The translations under genes and the position numbers were made by a program. Positions 25,133 through 33,947 of a stretch of DNA of 64,000 nucleotides are shown here, in pieces (within the stretch, counting starts at the first letter, position 1; each line of letters starts with the position of its first letter). Source of the DNA: Bacteroidota bacterium (GTDB lineage Bacteria > Bacteroidota > Bacteroidia > Bacteroidales > UBA12077); contig JAHLLG010000002.1 in assembly GCA_020444275.1 (NCBI GenBank), positions 917,991 through 981,990 of the forward strand, read 5' to 3'. The notes beneath the pieces are model-generated. The model saw only the letters and a program-made list of their open reading frames with translations, was not told the origin of the DNA and made no database searches.

Positions 25133-26818
25133 CTATTTTGTAAGTTTCTTATATTTAAATCGTTTGGGAGAATCGGTTCCTAATCTCTTTTTGCGATTTT
25201 CTTCATATTCAGAAAAAGAACCTTCGAAGAAATGAACATGGCCTTCGCCCTCGTAAGCTAGTATATGTGTTGCAATGCGATCTAAGAACCAACGATCGTG
25301 ACTAATAACCACAGCACAACCTGCAAAATTCTCTAAACCTTCTTCAAGGGCACGTAAGGTATTAACATCAATATCGTTTGTAGGCTCATCGAGCAATAGA
25401 ACATTTCCCTCTGCTTTTAAAGCCAATGCCAAATGTAAACGATTTCGTTCACCGCCTGAAAGTACTCCACATTTCTTCTCCTGATCTGATCCGCTAAAGT
25501 TAAATCGTGAAACATAAGCGCGTGCATTCATGGTGCGATTTCCGAGTTGGATATTTTCCAAGCCGTCAGAAATTACCTGATACACAGTTTTCTCAGGATC
25601 AATGGCCTGATGTGTTTGATCTACATAACTTATTTTAACGGTTTCTCCTATTTCCATGGTACCTTTATCGGGTTGCTCCTGATCCATTATCATTCTAAAC
25701 AAGGTTGTTTTACCTGCTCCATTTGGACCAATAACACCAACTATCCCGGCCGGTGGTAAGGTAAAGTTTAAATCACTGATTAAAACACGATCATCATATG
25801 CCTTGGTTAGACCTTCTGCATTTATAACCTTATCGCCTAATCGTGGGCCATTTGGAATATAGATTTCCAATTTTTCTTCTTTCTGCTTTACATCTTCGTT
25901 CATCATTTTATCGTAAGCAGATAAACGAGCTTTTGATTTAGCATGACGTGCTTTTGGTGCCATTCTTACCCAATCCAACTCACGTTCAAGTGTTTTTCTT
26001 CTCTTAGAAGCCACTTTCTCTTCCATCTGTAAACGCTTCGACTTCTGTTCCAACCACGAAGTATAATTACCTTTCCATGGAATACCTTCACCACGATCCA
26101 GTTCTAAAATCCAACCAGCAACATTATCTAAGAAATACCTATCGTGCGTTATACAAATTACAGTTCCTTTATACTGCTTAAGATGCTGCTCTAGCCATAA
26201 CATACTTTCAGCATCCAGGTGGTTTGTTGGCTCATCAAGCAATAATACATCAGGTTCTTGTAATAATAACCGGCATAATGCTACACGTCTTCTTTCTCCG
26301 CCCGACAATTCCTTAATTGGCTGATCATCCGGAGGACATTGTAAAGCATCCATCGCTCGATTCAATTTGGTATCAATATTCCAGGCATCTAACTGGTCAA
26401 TTTGTTCTTGCAGGCGTGCCTGTTCTGCCATGAGCTTGTCCATAGCATCAGGGTCCTCATAAATCTCAGGAAGTTCAAACTTCTTGTTCACCTCTTCATA
26501 TTTCTGAAGAACATCACTTACCTCCTGAACGCCTTCCATTACAACTTGCTTAACATTTTTGCTTTCATCCAGTTCAGGTTCCTGTTCTAATAATCCAACG
26601 GTATAGCCCGGAGCAAATACAACCTCACCATTGTAGTTTTTATCTTTTCCAGCAATAATCCTTAACAAGGTTGATTTACCACTACCATTTAAACCTATAA
26701 TACCAATCTTAGCTCCAAGAAAAAATGATAAGCTTATATCTTTTATTACCGTTTTATTCGGCGGATAAGTTTTACTTACCCTGCTCATTGAAAAAATAAT
26801 CTGTTTATCGTCTGACAT
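25133..26818 (-). CDS. ettA: ABC-F protein EttA (energy-dependent translational throttle)
   Basis: 561 residues, close to the usual length of EttA. Two ATP-binding cassettes have no membrane segments: Walker A GLNGSGKST and GPNGAGKTT, signatures LSGGERRRVAL and LSGGERNRLHL, Walker B LLLDEPTNHLD and LLLDEPTNDID. The opening IIFSMSRVSKTYPPNKTVIK, the arm region after the first cassette and the inter-domain linker (VRMAPKARHAKSKARLSAY) match EttA rather than Uup or antibiotic-resistance ABC-F proteins. It binds the ribosomal E site and gates translation by ATP/ADP ratio. It is the only gene on its transcript, and a -7 box candidate lies 27 bases upstream. Confidence 0.93.
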   Translation of the reverse strand: MSDDKQIIFSMSRVSKTYPPNKTVIKDISLSFFLGAKIGIIGLNGSGKSTLLRIIAGKDKNYNGEVVFAPGYTVGLLEQEPELDESKNVKQVVMEGVQEVSDVLQKYEEVNKKFELPEIYEDPDAMDKLMAEQARLQEQIDQLDAWNIDTKLNRAMDALQCPPDDQPIKELSGGERRRVALCRLLLQEPDVLLLDEPTNHLDAESMLWLEQHLKQYKGTVICITHDRYFLDNVAGWILELDRGEGIPWKGNYTSWLEQKSKRLQMEEKVASKRRKTLERELDWVRMAPKARHAKSKARLSAYDKMMNEDVKQKEEKLEIYIPNGPRLGDKVINAEGLTKAYDDRVLISDLNFTLPPAGIVGVIGPNGAGKTTLFRMIMDQEQPDKGTMEIGETVKISYVDQTHQAIDPEKTVYQVISDGLENIQLGNRTMNARAYVSRFNFSGSDQEKKCGVLSGGERNRLHLALALKAEGNVLLLDEPTNDIDVNTLRALEEGLENFAGCAVVISHDRWFLDRIATHILAYEGEGHVHFFEGSFSEYEENRKKRLGTDSPKRFKYKKLTK

Positions 26819-26845
26819 ATATTTAAATTAAATTTTATAGCTGAA

Positions 26846-26853
26846 CAAAATTA
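26846..26853 (-). promoter_or_regulatory. Candidate -7 box of ettA
   Basis: On the minus strand TAATTTTG, an exact match to TAnnTTTG, about 27 bases before the ettA ATG. No clear -33 TTG is found at 19-21 bases. Confidence 0.35.
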
Positions 26854-27001
26854 GTAAAAGATTAACTCATTTGCATTTTATAAGAAAGAGAAATAACTTT
26901 ATTATGTGCAATATTCGAATTACGTCTAACTATTTTTTTTACTTTAATTGTAACTATTTAACGAGTGAAGCGTCATTTTAAAGAAAATTAAATTAACCAA
27001 T

Positions 27002-29998
27002 ATGAAAAAAATTAACACTTTAATTATTATTCTTCTGTTTTGTAATTATTTAGCAGTTGCTCAAAACTATTTCCAGCAAGAAGTGAATTACACTATTCAG
27101 GTTAAACTGGATGATAAAACCCATGAACTAAGTGCTTTTGAAGAAATTGAATACATCAATAATTCACCAAACACCCTAAATTTCATATACTTTCATTTAT
27201 GGCCCAATGCGTACAAGAATAATTCCACCGCATTAGCTAAACAAAAGCAACAGTATACTTATTATGATATTGAAAAATACTCTCATATGAAGGGTTATAT
27301 TGATTCGTTAGATTTTAAAATCAATGGAGAACCAGCAAAATGGGAACTGGATGAAAATCATATTGATATTTGTAAGCTTTACTTAAATAAACCGTTAAAG
27401 CCTAATGAGAAAATAACCATTACTACACCTTTTCATGTAAAAATACCATCAAGTAGAATCTCCAGGTTAGGTCATCATAAACAATCTTACCAGATTACTC
27501 AATGGTACCCTAAGCCAGCTGTTTACGACAGCAAAGGATGGCATCAAATGCCTTATCTCAACACAGGTGAATTCTACTCAGAGTTTGGTTCATTCGATGT
27601 TTCAATAACACTACCAAAAAATTATGTTGTTGGTGCAACCGGTGACTTACAAAATAAGGAAGAAATTGAATGGTTAAATCAACTTGCCGAAAAAACAGCA
27701 GGAATTAAGGACTTTGACAAAACGGACCATTCTTTTCCCGAATCATCCACTGAACTAAAAACACTACAATATACACAGAAAAACGTGCACGATTTTGCCT
27801 GGTTTGCAGATAAAAGATATCACGTATTAAAAGGTGAAAGAGAGATGCCGAATACGAAAAAAACGGTGACATGTTGGGCTATGTTCTTGAATAAGGAAGC
27901 TGATCTATGGCAACGATCTATTGAATACATTGGTGATGCACTTTACTATTATTCTTTATGGTATGGTGATTATCCTTATAATCAATGCACAGCTGTACAC
28001 TCTTCAATTAGTGCAGGTTCTGGTATGGAATATCCGAACATTACAGTAATTGGCGATTCTAGAAAACCTATGTTACTCGAAATGGTAATTATGCACGAAG
28101 TTGGACACAACTGGTTTTATGGCATCCTTGGTTTTAATGAAAGAGAACATCCCTGGTTAGACGAAGGAATAAATAGTTTCAGCGAGGCCAGGTATATGAA
28201 AGAAAAATATAATGGCGAAGATAAACTTTATAAGTTAGGTTTAAGCGAAAAACAAGCCAAGTTTCTTCACCTGGACAATCTTTCATATCATACTTTTCCT
28301 TATTTTTCTTATTTAATAACAGCACGTTTTAACATTGATCAGCCGGCATCTTTAGCTTCAGAAGAATATACTGCAAGTAATTATGGACAAATAATTTATC
28401 ATAAAACTTCATGTGTTTTTACTTACCTGCACAATTACCTGGGTGAGGAAACTTTTAATCACATTATGCAGGATTTTTATGAGGAATGGAAATTTAAACA
28501 TCCTTATCCCGAAGATATCAGGGCTGCATTTGAAAGTGCTACCAATAAGGATTTAGACTGGATTTTTGATGATTTATTGCAAACAACTAAAAAACTGGAT
28601 TATAAAATAACTAAACTTGAGGATAACAAGGTTACCATAGCCAATAAAGGAATGATTAATGCACCTTGCCCAATATCGGGAATTAAAGATAATCAGGTTG
28701 TATTTACTCAATGGCACGATGGTTTTAACGATAAAAAAAGTTTTGAAATCCCTTCGGGTCAATCATACGACTGCATTGCAATAGATGCTCAGGAATCTAT
28801 GCCCGAAATATATCGCGGAAATAATTATATCAAAACGAAAGGTTTGCTCAAAAAAGTAGAACCACTGCAAGTTCAATTTTATGGTATTGCTGAAAACCCA
28901 AAACGGACAACACTCAATTTATCTCCTGCAATGGGATACAATTTGTATAATGAGTATATGTTGGGACTTGTATTTTATAATTCGTTCATTCCACGAAATA
29001 AATTTGAATATCAGATAGCTCCCATGTACGGATTTGGAAATAAAAATCTTTCCGGATCGGCAAGAATAGCCTATCATATTTTACCTTACGAATCTTTATT
29101 TAGAGAGGTTACTTTGGAATTATCAGGTAAACGTTTTGCTTTTTCGCATGCTTCTGATGATAACTTCCATAAGCTAAAAGCTGACATCGGATTTGACTTT
29201 AAAAAAAGTGATCCTTTGAATACGTATCGGCATTCTGTACATTTAAATTATATTATTGCTGATGATATGAATGATATTTTTACGGAAGTAAATCCAGAGC
29301 TGGAATCTTTTATCAATCTAAATTACAAGTACAACAATTCGAGATTATCCAGTCCGCACTCAATCAAGGTTGGAGCTCAATATCACAAAGATTTTACTAA
29401 ATTAAACGGTGAATTTAACTATAAATACAAATATCATCGCCAAAAGGCAATTGACATTAGACTTTTTGCCGGAACTTTTATTACCAAAAGTGATGATTAC
29501 TCACCATTATATAATTTTAATTTAAGTGGTGCATCAGGTATAAATGATTATACTTATGATGATATGTATTTTGGACGATTTGAAGATCCTGCAGGAGAAC
29601 AGTTCTTTTCAAAACAATATTACATAAATGATGGAGGTTTTACCACTTATGCACCGCAATTTACAACTCCTGAATGGTTGTTGGCTTTAAATGTTTCCGC
29701 AGCAATACCCGGATTGCCAAGAATTCTTAATTTTCATGTATATGGAAATATTGCAACATATGGTTCATGTGACAGCTATTTAGCTTACGATAATTCAGAT
29801 AAGTTAAGCTGGGAAGCCGGTGTTCAGTATAGGATTGGTGGTAATACCATTATTATTTCATTACCTGTTGTAATGTCGAAACAGTTGAATGATTTTACAA
29901 GCGAGGTTCATAGCAATGTTGCCGAAAGAATACGGTTTAGCTTTAATATCGACAATCTAAATCCTTTTAAGACATTTGAAAGCCAAATGGTTCAATAA
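27002..29998 (+). CDS. Secreted M1 family zinc metallopeptidase
   Basis: 998 residues with a signal peptide (to about 21). The N-terminal beta-domain leads to the catalytic domain with the aminopeptidase motif GSGMEYPN, HEVGHNW at 365-371 and the third ligand Glu388 in WLDEGINSF. The spacing of 18 residues between the second His and Glu is that expected of M1. After about residue 620 comes a long beta-rich C-terminal region (YNLYNEYMLGLVF, FEYQIAPMYGFG, RIRFSFNIDNLNPF) that looks more like an outer-membrane barrel or barrel-like domain than the usual M1 C-terminus. Many Bacteroidota M1 proteins have this build. It probably acts on peptides at the outer membrane (inference). Confidence 0.92.
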   Translation: MKKINTLIIILLFCNYLAVAQNYFQQEVNYTIQVKLDDKTHELSAFEEIEYINNSPNTLNFIYFHLWPNAYKNNSTALAKQKQQYTYYDIEKYSHMKGYIDSLDFKINGEPAKWELDENHIDICKLYLNKPLKPNEKITITTPFHVKIPSSRISRLGHHKQSYQITQWYPKPAVYDSKGWHQMPYLNTGEFYSEFGSFDVSITLPKNYVVGATGDLQNKEEIEWLNQLAEKTAGIKDFDKTDHSFPESSTELKTLQYTQKNVHDFAWFADKRYHVLKGEREMPNTKKTVTCWAMFLNKEADLWQRSIEYIGDALYYYSLWYGDYPYNQCTAVHSSISAGSGMEYPNITVIGDSRKPMLLEMVIMHEVGHNWFYGILGFNEREHPWLDEGINSFSEARYMKEKYNGEDKLYKLGLSEKQAKFLHLDNLSYHTFPYFSYLITARFNIDQPASLASEEYTASNYGQIIYHKTSCVFTYLHNYLGEETFNHIMQDFYEEWKFKHPYPEDIRAAFESATNKDLDWIFDDLLQTTKKLDYKITKLEDNKVTIANKGMINAPCPISGIKDNQVVFTQWHDGFNDKKSFEIPSGQSYDCIAIDAQESMPEIYRGNNYIKTKGLLKKVEPLQVQFYGIAENPKRTTLNLSPAMGYNLYNEYMLGLVFYNSFIPRNKFEYQIAPMYGFGNKNLSGSARIAYHILPYESLFREVTLELSGKRFAFSHASDDNFHKLKADIGFDFKKSDPLNTYRHSVHLNYIIADDMNDIFTEVNPELESFINLNYKYNNSRLSSPHSIKVGAQYHKDFTKLNGEFNYKYKYHRQKAIDIRLFAGTFITKSDDYSPLYNFNLSGASGINDYTYDDMYFGRFEDPAGEQFFSKQYYINDGGFTTYAPQFTTPEWLLALNVSAAIPGLPRILNFHVYGNIATYGSCDSYLAYDNSDKLSWEAGVQYRIGGNTIIISLPVVMSKQLNDFTSEVHSNVAERIRFSFNIDNLNPFKTFESQMVQ

Positions 29999-30017
29999 TA
30001 CAAGAATACTAAAAAAG

Positions 30018-30053
30018 ATACCCGGTTGTTAAAAAACCGGGTTTTCTTTTTTT
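30018..30053. terminator. Terminator between the M1 and aldehyde oxidoreductase genes
   Basis: ACCCGGTT (30020-30027) pairs with AACCGGGT (30035-30042) around 7 bases. Plus-strand T-rich tail TTCTTTTTTT; on the minus strand the stem is followed by ATCTTTTTT. Both convergent genes could use it. Confidence 0.85.
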
Positions 30054-30065
30054 ATGTCAACCGTT

Positions 30066-31886
30066 TTAAGTTCTTTCGATTGTAAAACTCAGATCCAAAT
30101 CTACTAATGTCTCATTCTGTGGCCTGGATGTTTTTATATCCCAACCTCTCTCTTTATAATAATTTGTGAGATTGGTATAAAAAGCTTTTTTATCAACTAT
30201 AGCTCCTTTATGATCGCCAAACGTAAACTTGTTTTCGAAAAACTTAGGCGGTATAGTATCATCATCTCGTGTAAAGCCTTCGCGATAATTAAACATTTTT
30301 TCTAATGTAAATATTCTGGCGCCTGCCCGGTCTACATCTTCATCAGTCCACTCTAAACCGGTTATTGCACTTAAAAAATTGGCATAACTAATTTCATTGC
30401 GATACCAGCCACTGGCAAAATTACAGGCCGCTAACGAATCTCTTAATGCAGCTTGATTTTGTCCGGAAGTATTACCACCATTCATATGACAAGCTCCACG
30501 GTTACTTGTTGCATAACAAATACTCCAGTAATCAGAATGAACCGGAACATTCCATGCGGCGAGCTCATGACCTTTTACATGTATTGCAAACTTATTGGTA
30601 TCCTGCCCCAACTCCTGAGCCATGTATTTTACACCACGGCAAGCCAAATCACCAATATCTTCCCTGTTACATATTTTGTGTATCATTTGCAGTGCAGCAT
30701 CAACATTACCCCATGTTAGTTCAATGTTTCCAAGATATTTACTATCAATAATTCCCTTTTCATATGCTTCCATTAAAAAACCAATGGTATTACCAATAGA
30801 AATAATATCAACACCATAATCGTCGGCAACAGCAATAAGTTTTTGTAGGCCTGCCAAATCAGAAATCATTAAATTGGCTCCAAGCATTGTTCCTGTTTCA
30901 TATTCAGGACCATCATGAACCATAACACTGTAGGAACCTTTTGCAATCCCGGATTTTTTACAAGCCAATGCACATGAGAAACAAGCGAAATCACGCTTCC
31001 ACACTTTTTCCCTGTTAGCAGCTGCACCAATTTCCTTTATTTCTCCATAGGTTCCTTCACTGTAATTTTTTACAGCCTGTGTACCATTTTTACTTGACGT
31101 GGTTAAAACATTTGCTGTTCCTCCATATCGCCACCATTCAACACCTTCTGTATTATTTTCCCTGAACGATTTTCTTACTTTTGATAAAAGATTCAAATAT
31201 CGTTTATGATCTCCCAACTGAGGTGATTGTGTTCCTTTAATGGCAATAGCTTTTAGATTTTTAGAACCCATAACGCAACCAGTACCACCACGACCGGCAG
31301 CACGTGCTGCAGTATTTAAAATTGAAGCCATAGGCACTAAATTTTCAGCAGCAGGACCAATGTAACACGATTCAAATTTTCGGTCACCTAATTCATCAAT
31401 CAAAGCATTGTCGAACTCTTCGGTTTCCATTCCCCAGAATTTGGTTGCATCAACAATCTCTACTTTATCATCGATAATTTTTATGTATACAGGCTTTGAA
31501 GCTTTGCCAGTAACACAAATTCCGTCGTATCCTGCAAATTTTATTTCGGGTCCGAAAAAACCTCCCATATTAGAATAACTCACCGTTGAACCATGCTCAT
31601 ACTTTGGATTAACAGCAGAAGTTCGCGGTGATTTAGTTACAACACACGTTCGTGATGAGGATGGTATAGGTAATCCTGAGAATGGCCCCGGCATAAACAA
31701 CAGTGCATTTTCAGGTGATAATGGATCAACTCCCGGTCCTGGAAGTTTATCCCAAAGAATTTTTGTTCCTAATCCCCGGCCACCTATAAACCGTTTAATA
31801 TCTTCTTCCGGAATTTGCAATGTATTAATTTCTCCGGAAGATAAATTTATATCCAGTACTTTTCCATAATATCCTTTTACAGCCAT
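30066..31886 (-). CDS. Tungsten-type aldehyde:ferredoxin oxidoreductase
   Basis: 606 residues, the normal AOR length. The N-terminal domain has GYYGKVLDINLSSGEI, FIGGRGLGTKILWD and NALLFMPGPFSGLPIP. The pterin region has AARAAGRGGTGCVMGSKNLK, and the Fe-S site is CFSCALACKK with a distant Cys in DSLAACNFASGWY. This matches the AOR family, which binds one tungsto-bispterin and one 4Fe-4S cluster and oxidises aldehydes to acids (or acts in reverse). There is no signal peptide. It is the last gene of a three-gene operon: 6 bases separate it from a Tat-signal polyferredoxin, which is likely its electron acceptor subunit. Which aldehyde is used is not shown. Confidence 0.93.
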   Translation of the reverse strand: MAVKGYYGKVLDINLSSGEINTLQIPEEDIKRFIGGRGLGTKILWDKLPGPGVDPLSPENALLFMPGPFSGLPIPSSSRTCVVTKSPRTSAVNPKYEHGSTVSYSNMGGFFGPEIKFAGYDGICVTGKASKPVYIKIIDDKVEIVDATKFWGMETEEFDNALIDELGDRKFESCYIGPAAENLVPMASILNTAARAAGRGGTGCVMGSKNLKAIAIKGTQSPQLGDHKRYLNLLSKVRKSFRENNTEGVEWWRYGGTANVLTTSSKNGTQAVKNYSEGTYGEIKEIGAAANREKVWKRDFACFSCALACKKSGIAKGSYSVMVHDGPEYETGTMLGANLMISDLAGLQKLIAVADDYGVDIISIGNTIGFLMEAYEKGIIDSKYLGNIELTWGNVDAALQMIHKICNREDIGDLACRGVKYMAQELGQDTNKFAIHVKGHELAAWNVPVHSDYWSICYATSNRGACHMNGGNTSGQNQAALRDSLAACNFASGWYRNEISYANFLSAITGLEWTDEDVDRAGARIFTLEKMFNYREGFTRDDDTIPPKFFENKFTFGDHKGAIVDKKAFYTNLTNYYKERGWDIKTSRPQNETLVDLDLSFTIERT

Positions 31887-31892
31887 ACCTTA

Positions 31893-32564
31893 TCAAACTT
31901 TTATATTATACAATTGTTCAATTAACTGCTGAGCAATTCTCTCAGGAGCTAAGTTTTCATAACTACGATTGGCAGGCATTTCAATGTAACTTAATGCACC
32001 GAATGGGCAATTTTCCACACATTGAGGATTGCCGTCGCAAAGAGTACACATGCGTTCTGGCTTATGTGTTTCAGGATTAGGATGTATTACTCCACCTCGC
32101 AAATTTTCGCATGCCTGAGCACATTGCGTGCAACCAATACAGCGTTCCGTATCATTTTTAATAGTCATGTTTTCGTCACGGTAAATTGCTTTTCTTCCCG
32201 TAATTAAATCAGGTGCAATCGGGCATGCATTAATACACGGAGGATCTTCACATAAAGCACACGTAACCGGAACATCTACATCAGGATTAAAGTGATACAC
32301 TTTAATATTTGAGTAATGTGGATTGCCTAAACTGTTAACTCTTTCACCATTAATCTCAATTGGGTTATTATAAGCTGAACAAGCTGTTTCGCACGTTCTG
32401 CAACCTGCACATTTTGAAAAATCAACACTAATGGCTTTTATAATTCTGTTTTCTTTATCTTGAATTATTCTAAAACCAAAGGTTCCCAGCAAGATTAAGC
32501 CACCTCCTCCAAATGCCATATCTTGCAAAAAATGTCGTCGTGAGTATTTTTTCGAATTACGCAT
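31893..32564 (-). CDS. Tat-signal polyferredoxin (four 4Fe-4S clusters), AOR partner
   Basis: 223 residues. The N-terminus has a twin-arginine motif (YSRRHFLQDM, Arg9-Arg10) and a hydrophobic stretch to about 30. Four Cys groups then follow: CAGCRTCETAC, CALCEDPPCINACP, CIGCTQCAQAC and CTLCDGNPQCVENCP, 16 cysteines, enough for four 4Fe-4S clusters as in the DmsB/HybA/AorA family. It probably carries electrons between the aldehyde oxidoreductase and the membrane. No clean AxA cleavage site is visible after the Tat motif, so it may stay anchored. It is placed between the membrane protein (3 bases) and AOR (6 bases). Confidence 0.9.
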   Translation of the reverse strand: MRNSKKYSRRHFLQDMAFGGGGLILLGTFGFRIIQDKENRIIKAISVDFSKCAGCRTCETACSAYNNPIEINGERVNSLGNPHYSNIKVYHFNPDVDVPVTCALCEDPPCINACPIAPDLITGRKAIYRDENMTIKNDTERCIGCTQCAQACENLRGGVIHPNPETHKPERMCTLCDGNPQCVENCPFGALSYIEMPANRSYENLAPERIAQQLIEQLYNIKV

Positions 32565-32567
32565 AAC

Positions 32568-32909
32568 TTATCTTTTATTACCTGTTGTAAAGAAATACAC
32601 GAAAATGGATCCTAATACAACATATACTGCGAAATTATGATCCAATTTTGATTCTAAATTTAAAAATGCATGATAACCTGTTACCAGAATCAGTAACAAC
32701 GAAGAAAGAACTGTTAAGCTGTCCTTTCGCAGAAATCCTCCAACAAATAAAAGTATAGAAAACACTACATAAATTGCTGAAACATAAAACATCACACTCT
32801 GAAAATTGAATGCAGAAAAAGATTTCCAGTAGGTTAACAATACAAATAGAACAATAGCAAATCGCATGATCCAATTTGCCAGCGGAAATAATCTTTTAGA
32901 TGGTCTCAT
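32568..32909 (-). CDS. Four-TM membrane protein, first gene of the AOR operon
   Basis: 113 residues with four membrane helices (about 12-27, 36-57, 65-84, 91-107), starting MRPSKRLFPLANWIMRF and ending in GNKR. I do not recognise a family. There are no His pairs typical of a cytochrome b subunit, so quinone or heme binding is not evident. Tight spacing to the polyferredoxin argues for a membrane anchor for the AOR complex, an inference from position only. Confidence 0.7.
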   Translation of the reverse strand: MRPSKRLFPLANWIMRFAIVLFVLLTYWKSFSAFNFQSVMFYVSAIYVVFSILLFVGGFLRKDSLTVLSSLLLILVTGYHAFLNLESKLDHNFAVYVVLGSIFVYFFTTGNKR

Positions 32910-32956
32910 AGGTCTATATATTAAATTAAAATAGGATTAGCTTATTCTTCGATATG

Positions 32957-32964
32957 CAAACGTA
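32957..32964 (-). promoter_or_regulatory. Candidate -7 box of the AOR operon
   Basis: On the minus strand TACGTTTG, an exact match to TAnnTTTG, followed by C. It lies about 47 bases before the first ATG. No clear -33 element is seen, so an activator may be needed. Confidence 0.35.
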
Positions 32965-33059
32965 TACATATGGAATTCAGCATAATAAGATACTAAATCT
33001 CTATTTTAAGACCTAATCATTTTTGAGAAGTTTAAAAATGGAAATTAATATAGAATGAT

Positions 33060-33160
33060 TCCAAACCGTTTTCGGTATCAGGTTTCAGATTCAAGATTTC
33101 AGATCTAACTCTTTTGAGTTGCTGAGCTCGCTGTGCTCGGTTCAGTTTACAGGTTTTACA
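33060..33160. other. Repeat-like, locally GC-rich gap between the Bat and AOR operons
   Basis: The 269-base gap holds a TTTCAGATT-type tract (33081-33103) and, at about 33119-33144, a small hairpin CTGAGC/GCTCGG that stands out from the AT-rich surroundings. No start, promoter or clear terminator is assigned. It may be a degenerate mobile repeat or the end of the Bat transcript. Confidence 0.3.
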
Positions 33161-33178
33161 TACTACGTCAATCAACAT

Positions 33179-33934
33179 TTAGATTGTTTCTATATCTTCA
33201 GCTCTTAACCATCCTTTGCTTCCATCACTCAGTTTAATCTGATTCCAATTAGAAATTTTATCATCAATCCAGACTTTAGTACCTTCGTGAATAACAAATA
33301 GGTCGGTTCCACTTGCATCGGGAGAACTCTTTACCGTTACCGACGGGCTCATTACTATGGCAGTATTTTCAGATAATATTTTTTGCTTTTGCTGATAGGA
33401 GAATATGAAGGAAACTAATGATCCAATGAACAATACAAAACCTAACCAAAACGCTACTCTTTTAACTCCCAGACCTCTCGTGTATAAATAAATAGCTAGA
33501 AATACCAGCATTGCAATAAACATTAAAATACTTAAGATCGCCCAGGTATTCGAACAAAAAATATTACGAATGCTTCTTATCCATCCCGTTATAAAAAACA
33601 CAGGAAGTACTTCTATTTTATCTACAACAAACCGGTTAGCAAGCTCAATATTATACTTAATATCTTCATCGTTAGGATCTAATTCCAATGCCTTTTCATA
33701 GTTTAAGATCGCCCTTGATATTACATTCTGCTTGTAATATGCATTTCCCAAGTTGTAATACAATTCAGATGATTCGTATCCCAAATCAATAATCTTTTGA
33801 TAGGTTTCTGTTGCTTCCTGATAGTTCCCATCAACATATAATTGATTGGCTTGCGTAAGTAGGCTATCCTGCTCCTGAGCACTTAAGCTTAGAACAGCAA
33901 ATATCGAAATTATAAAACTTGTAACTTTCTTCAT
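33179..33934 (-). CDS. batE: BatE: TPR and SH3-like membrane protein
   Basis: 251 residues: a signal peptide, two or three TPRs (ANQLYVDGNYQEATETYQKI; LYYNLGNAYYKQNVISRAIL), two membrane helices (about 130-150 and 160-180) and a C-terminal SH3b-like domain (VTVKSSPDASGTDLFVIHEG to GSKGWLRAEDIE). This is the usual BatE layout. It is the last gene of the operon, 13 bases after batD. The Bat (Bacteroides aerotolerance) proteins form a membrane complex tied to oxygen tolerance and envelope integrity; the exact role of BatE is not known. Confidence 0.88.
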   Translation of the reverse strand: MKKVTSFIISIFAVLSLSAQEQDSLLTQANQLYVDGNYQEATETYQKIIDLGYESSELYYNLGNAYYKQNVISRAILNYEKALELDPNDEDIKYNIELANRFVVDKIEVLPVFFITGWIRSIRNIFCSNTWAILSILMFIAMLVFLAIYLYTRGLGVKRVAFWLGFVLFIGSLVSFIFSYQQKQKILSENTAIVMSPSVTVKSSPDASGTDLFVIHEGTKVWIDDKISNWNQIKLSDGSKGWLRAEDIETI

Positions 33935-33947
33935 TTTAAACCTCCCA

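Noticed and set aside
30446-30751. Plus-strand frames opposite the aldehyde oxidoreductase
   Set aside because: His/Tyr/Cys-rich antisense translations of a strongly conserved gene; no start signal or domain.
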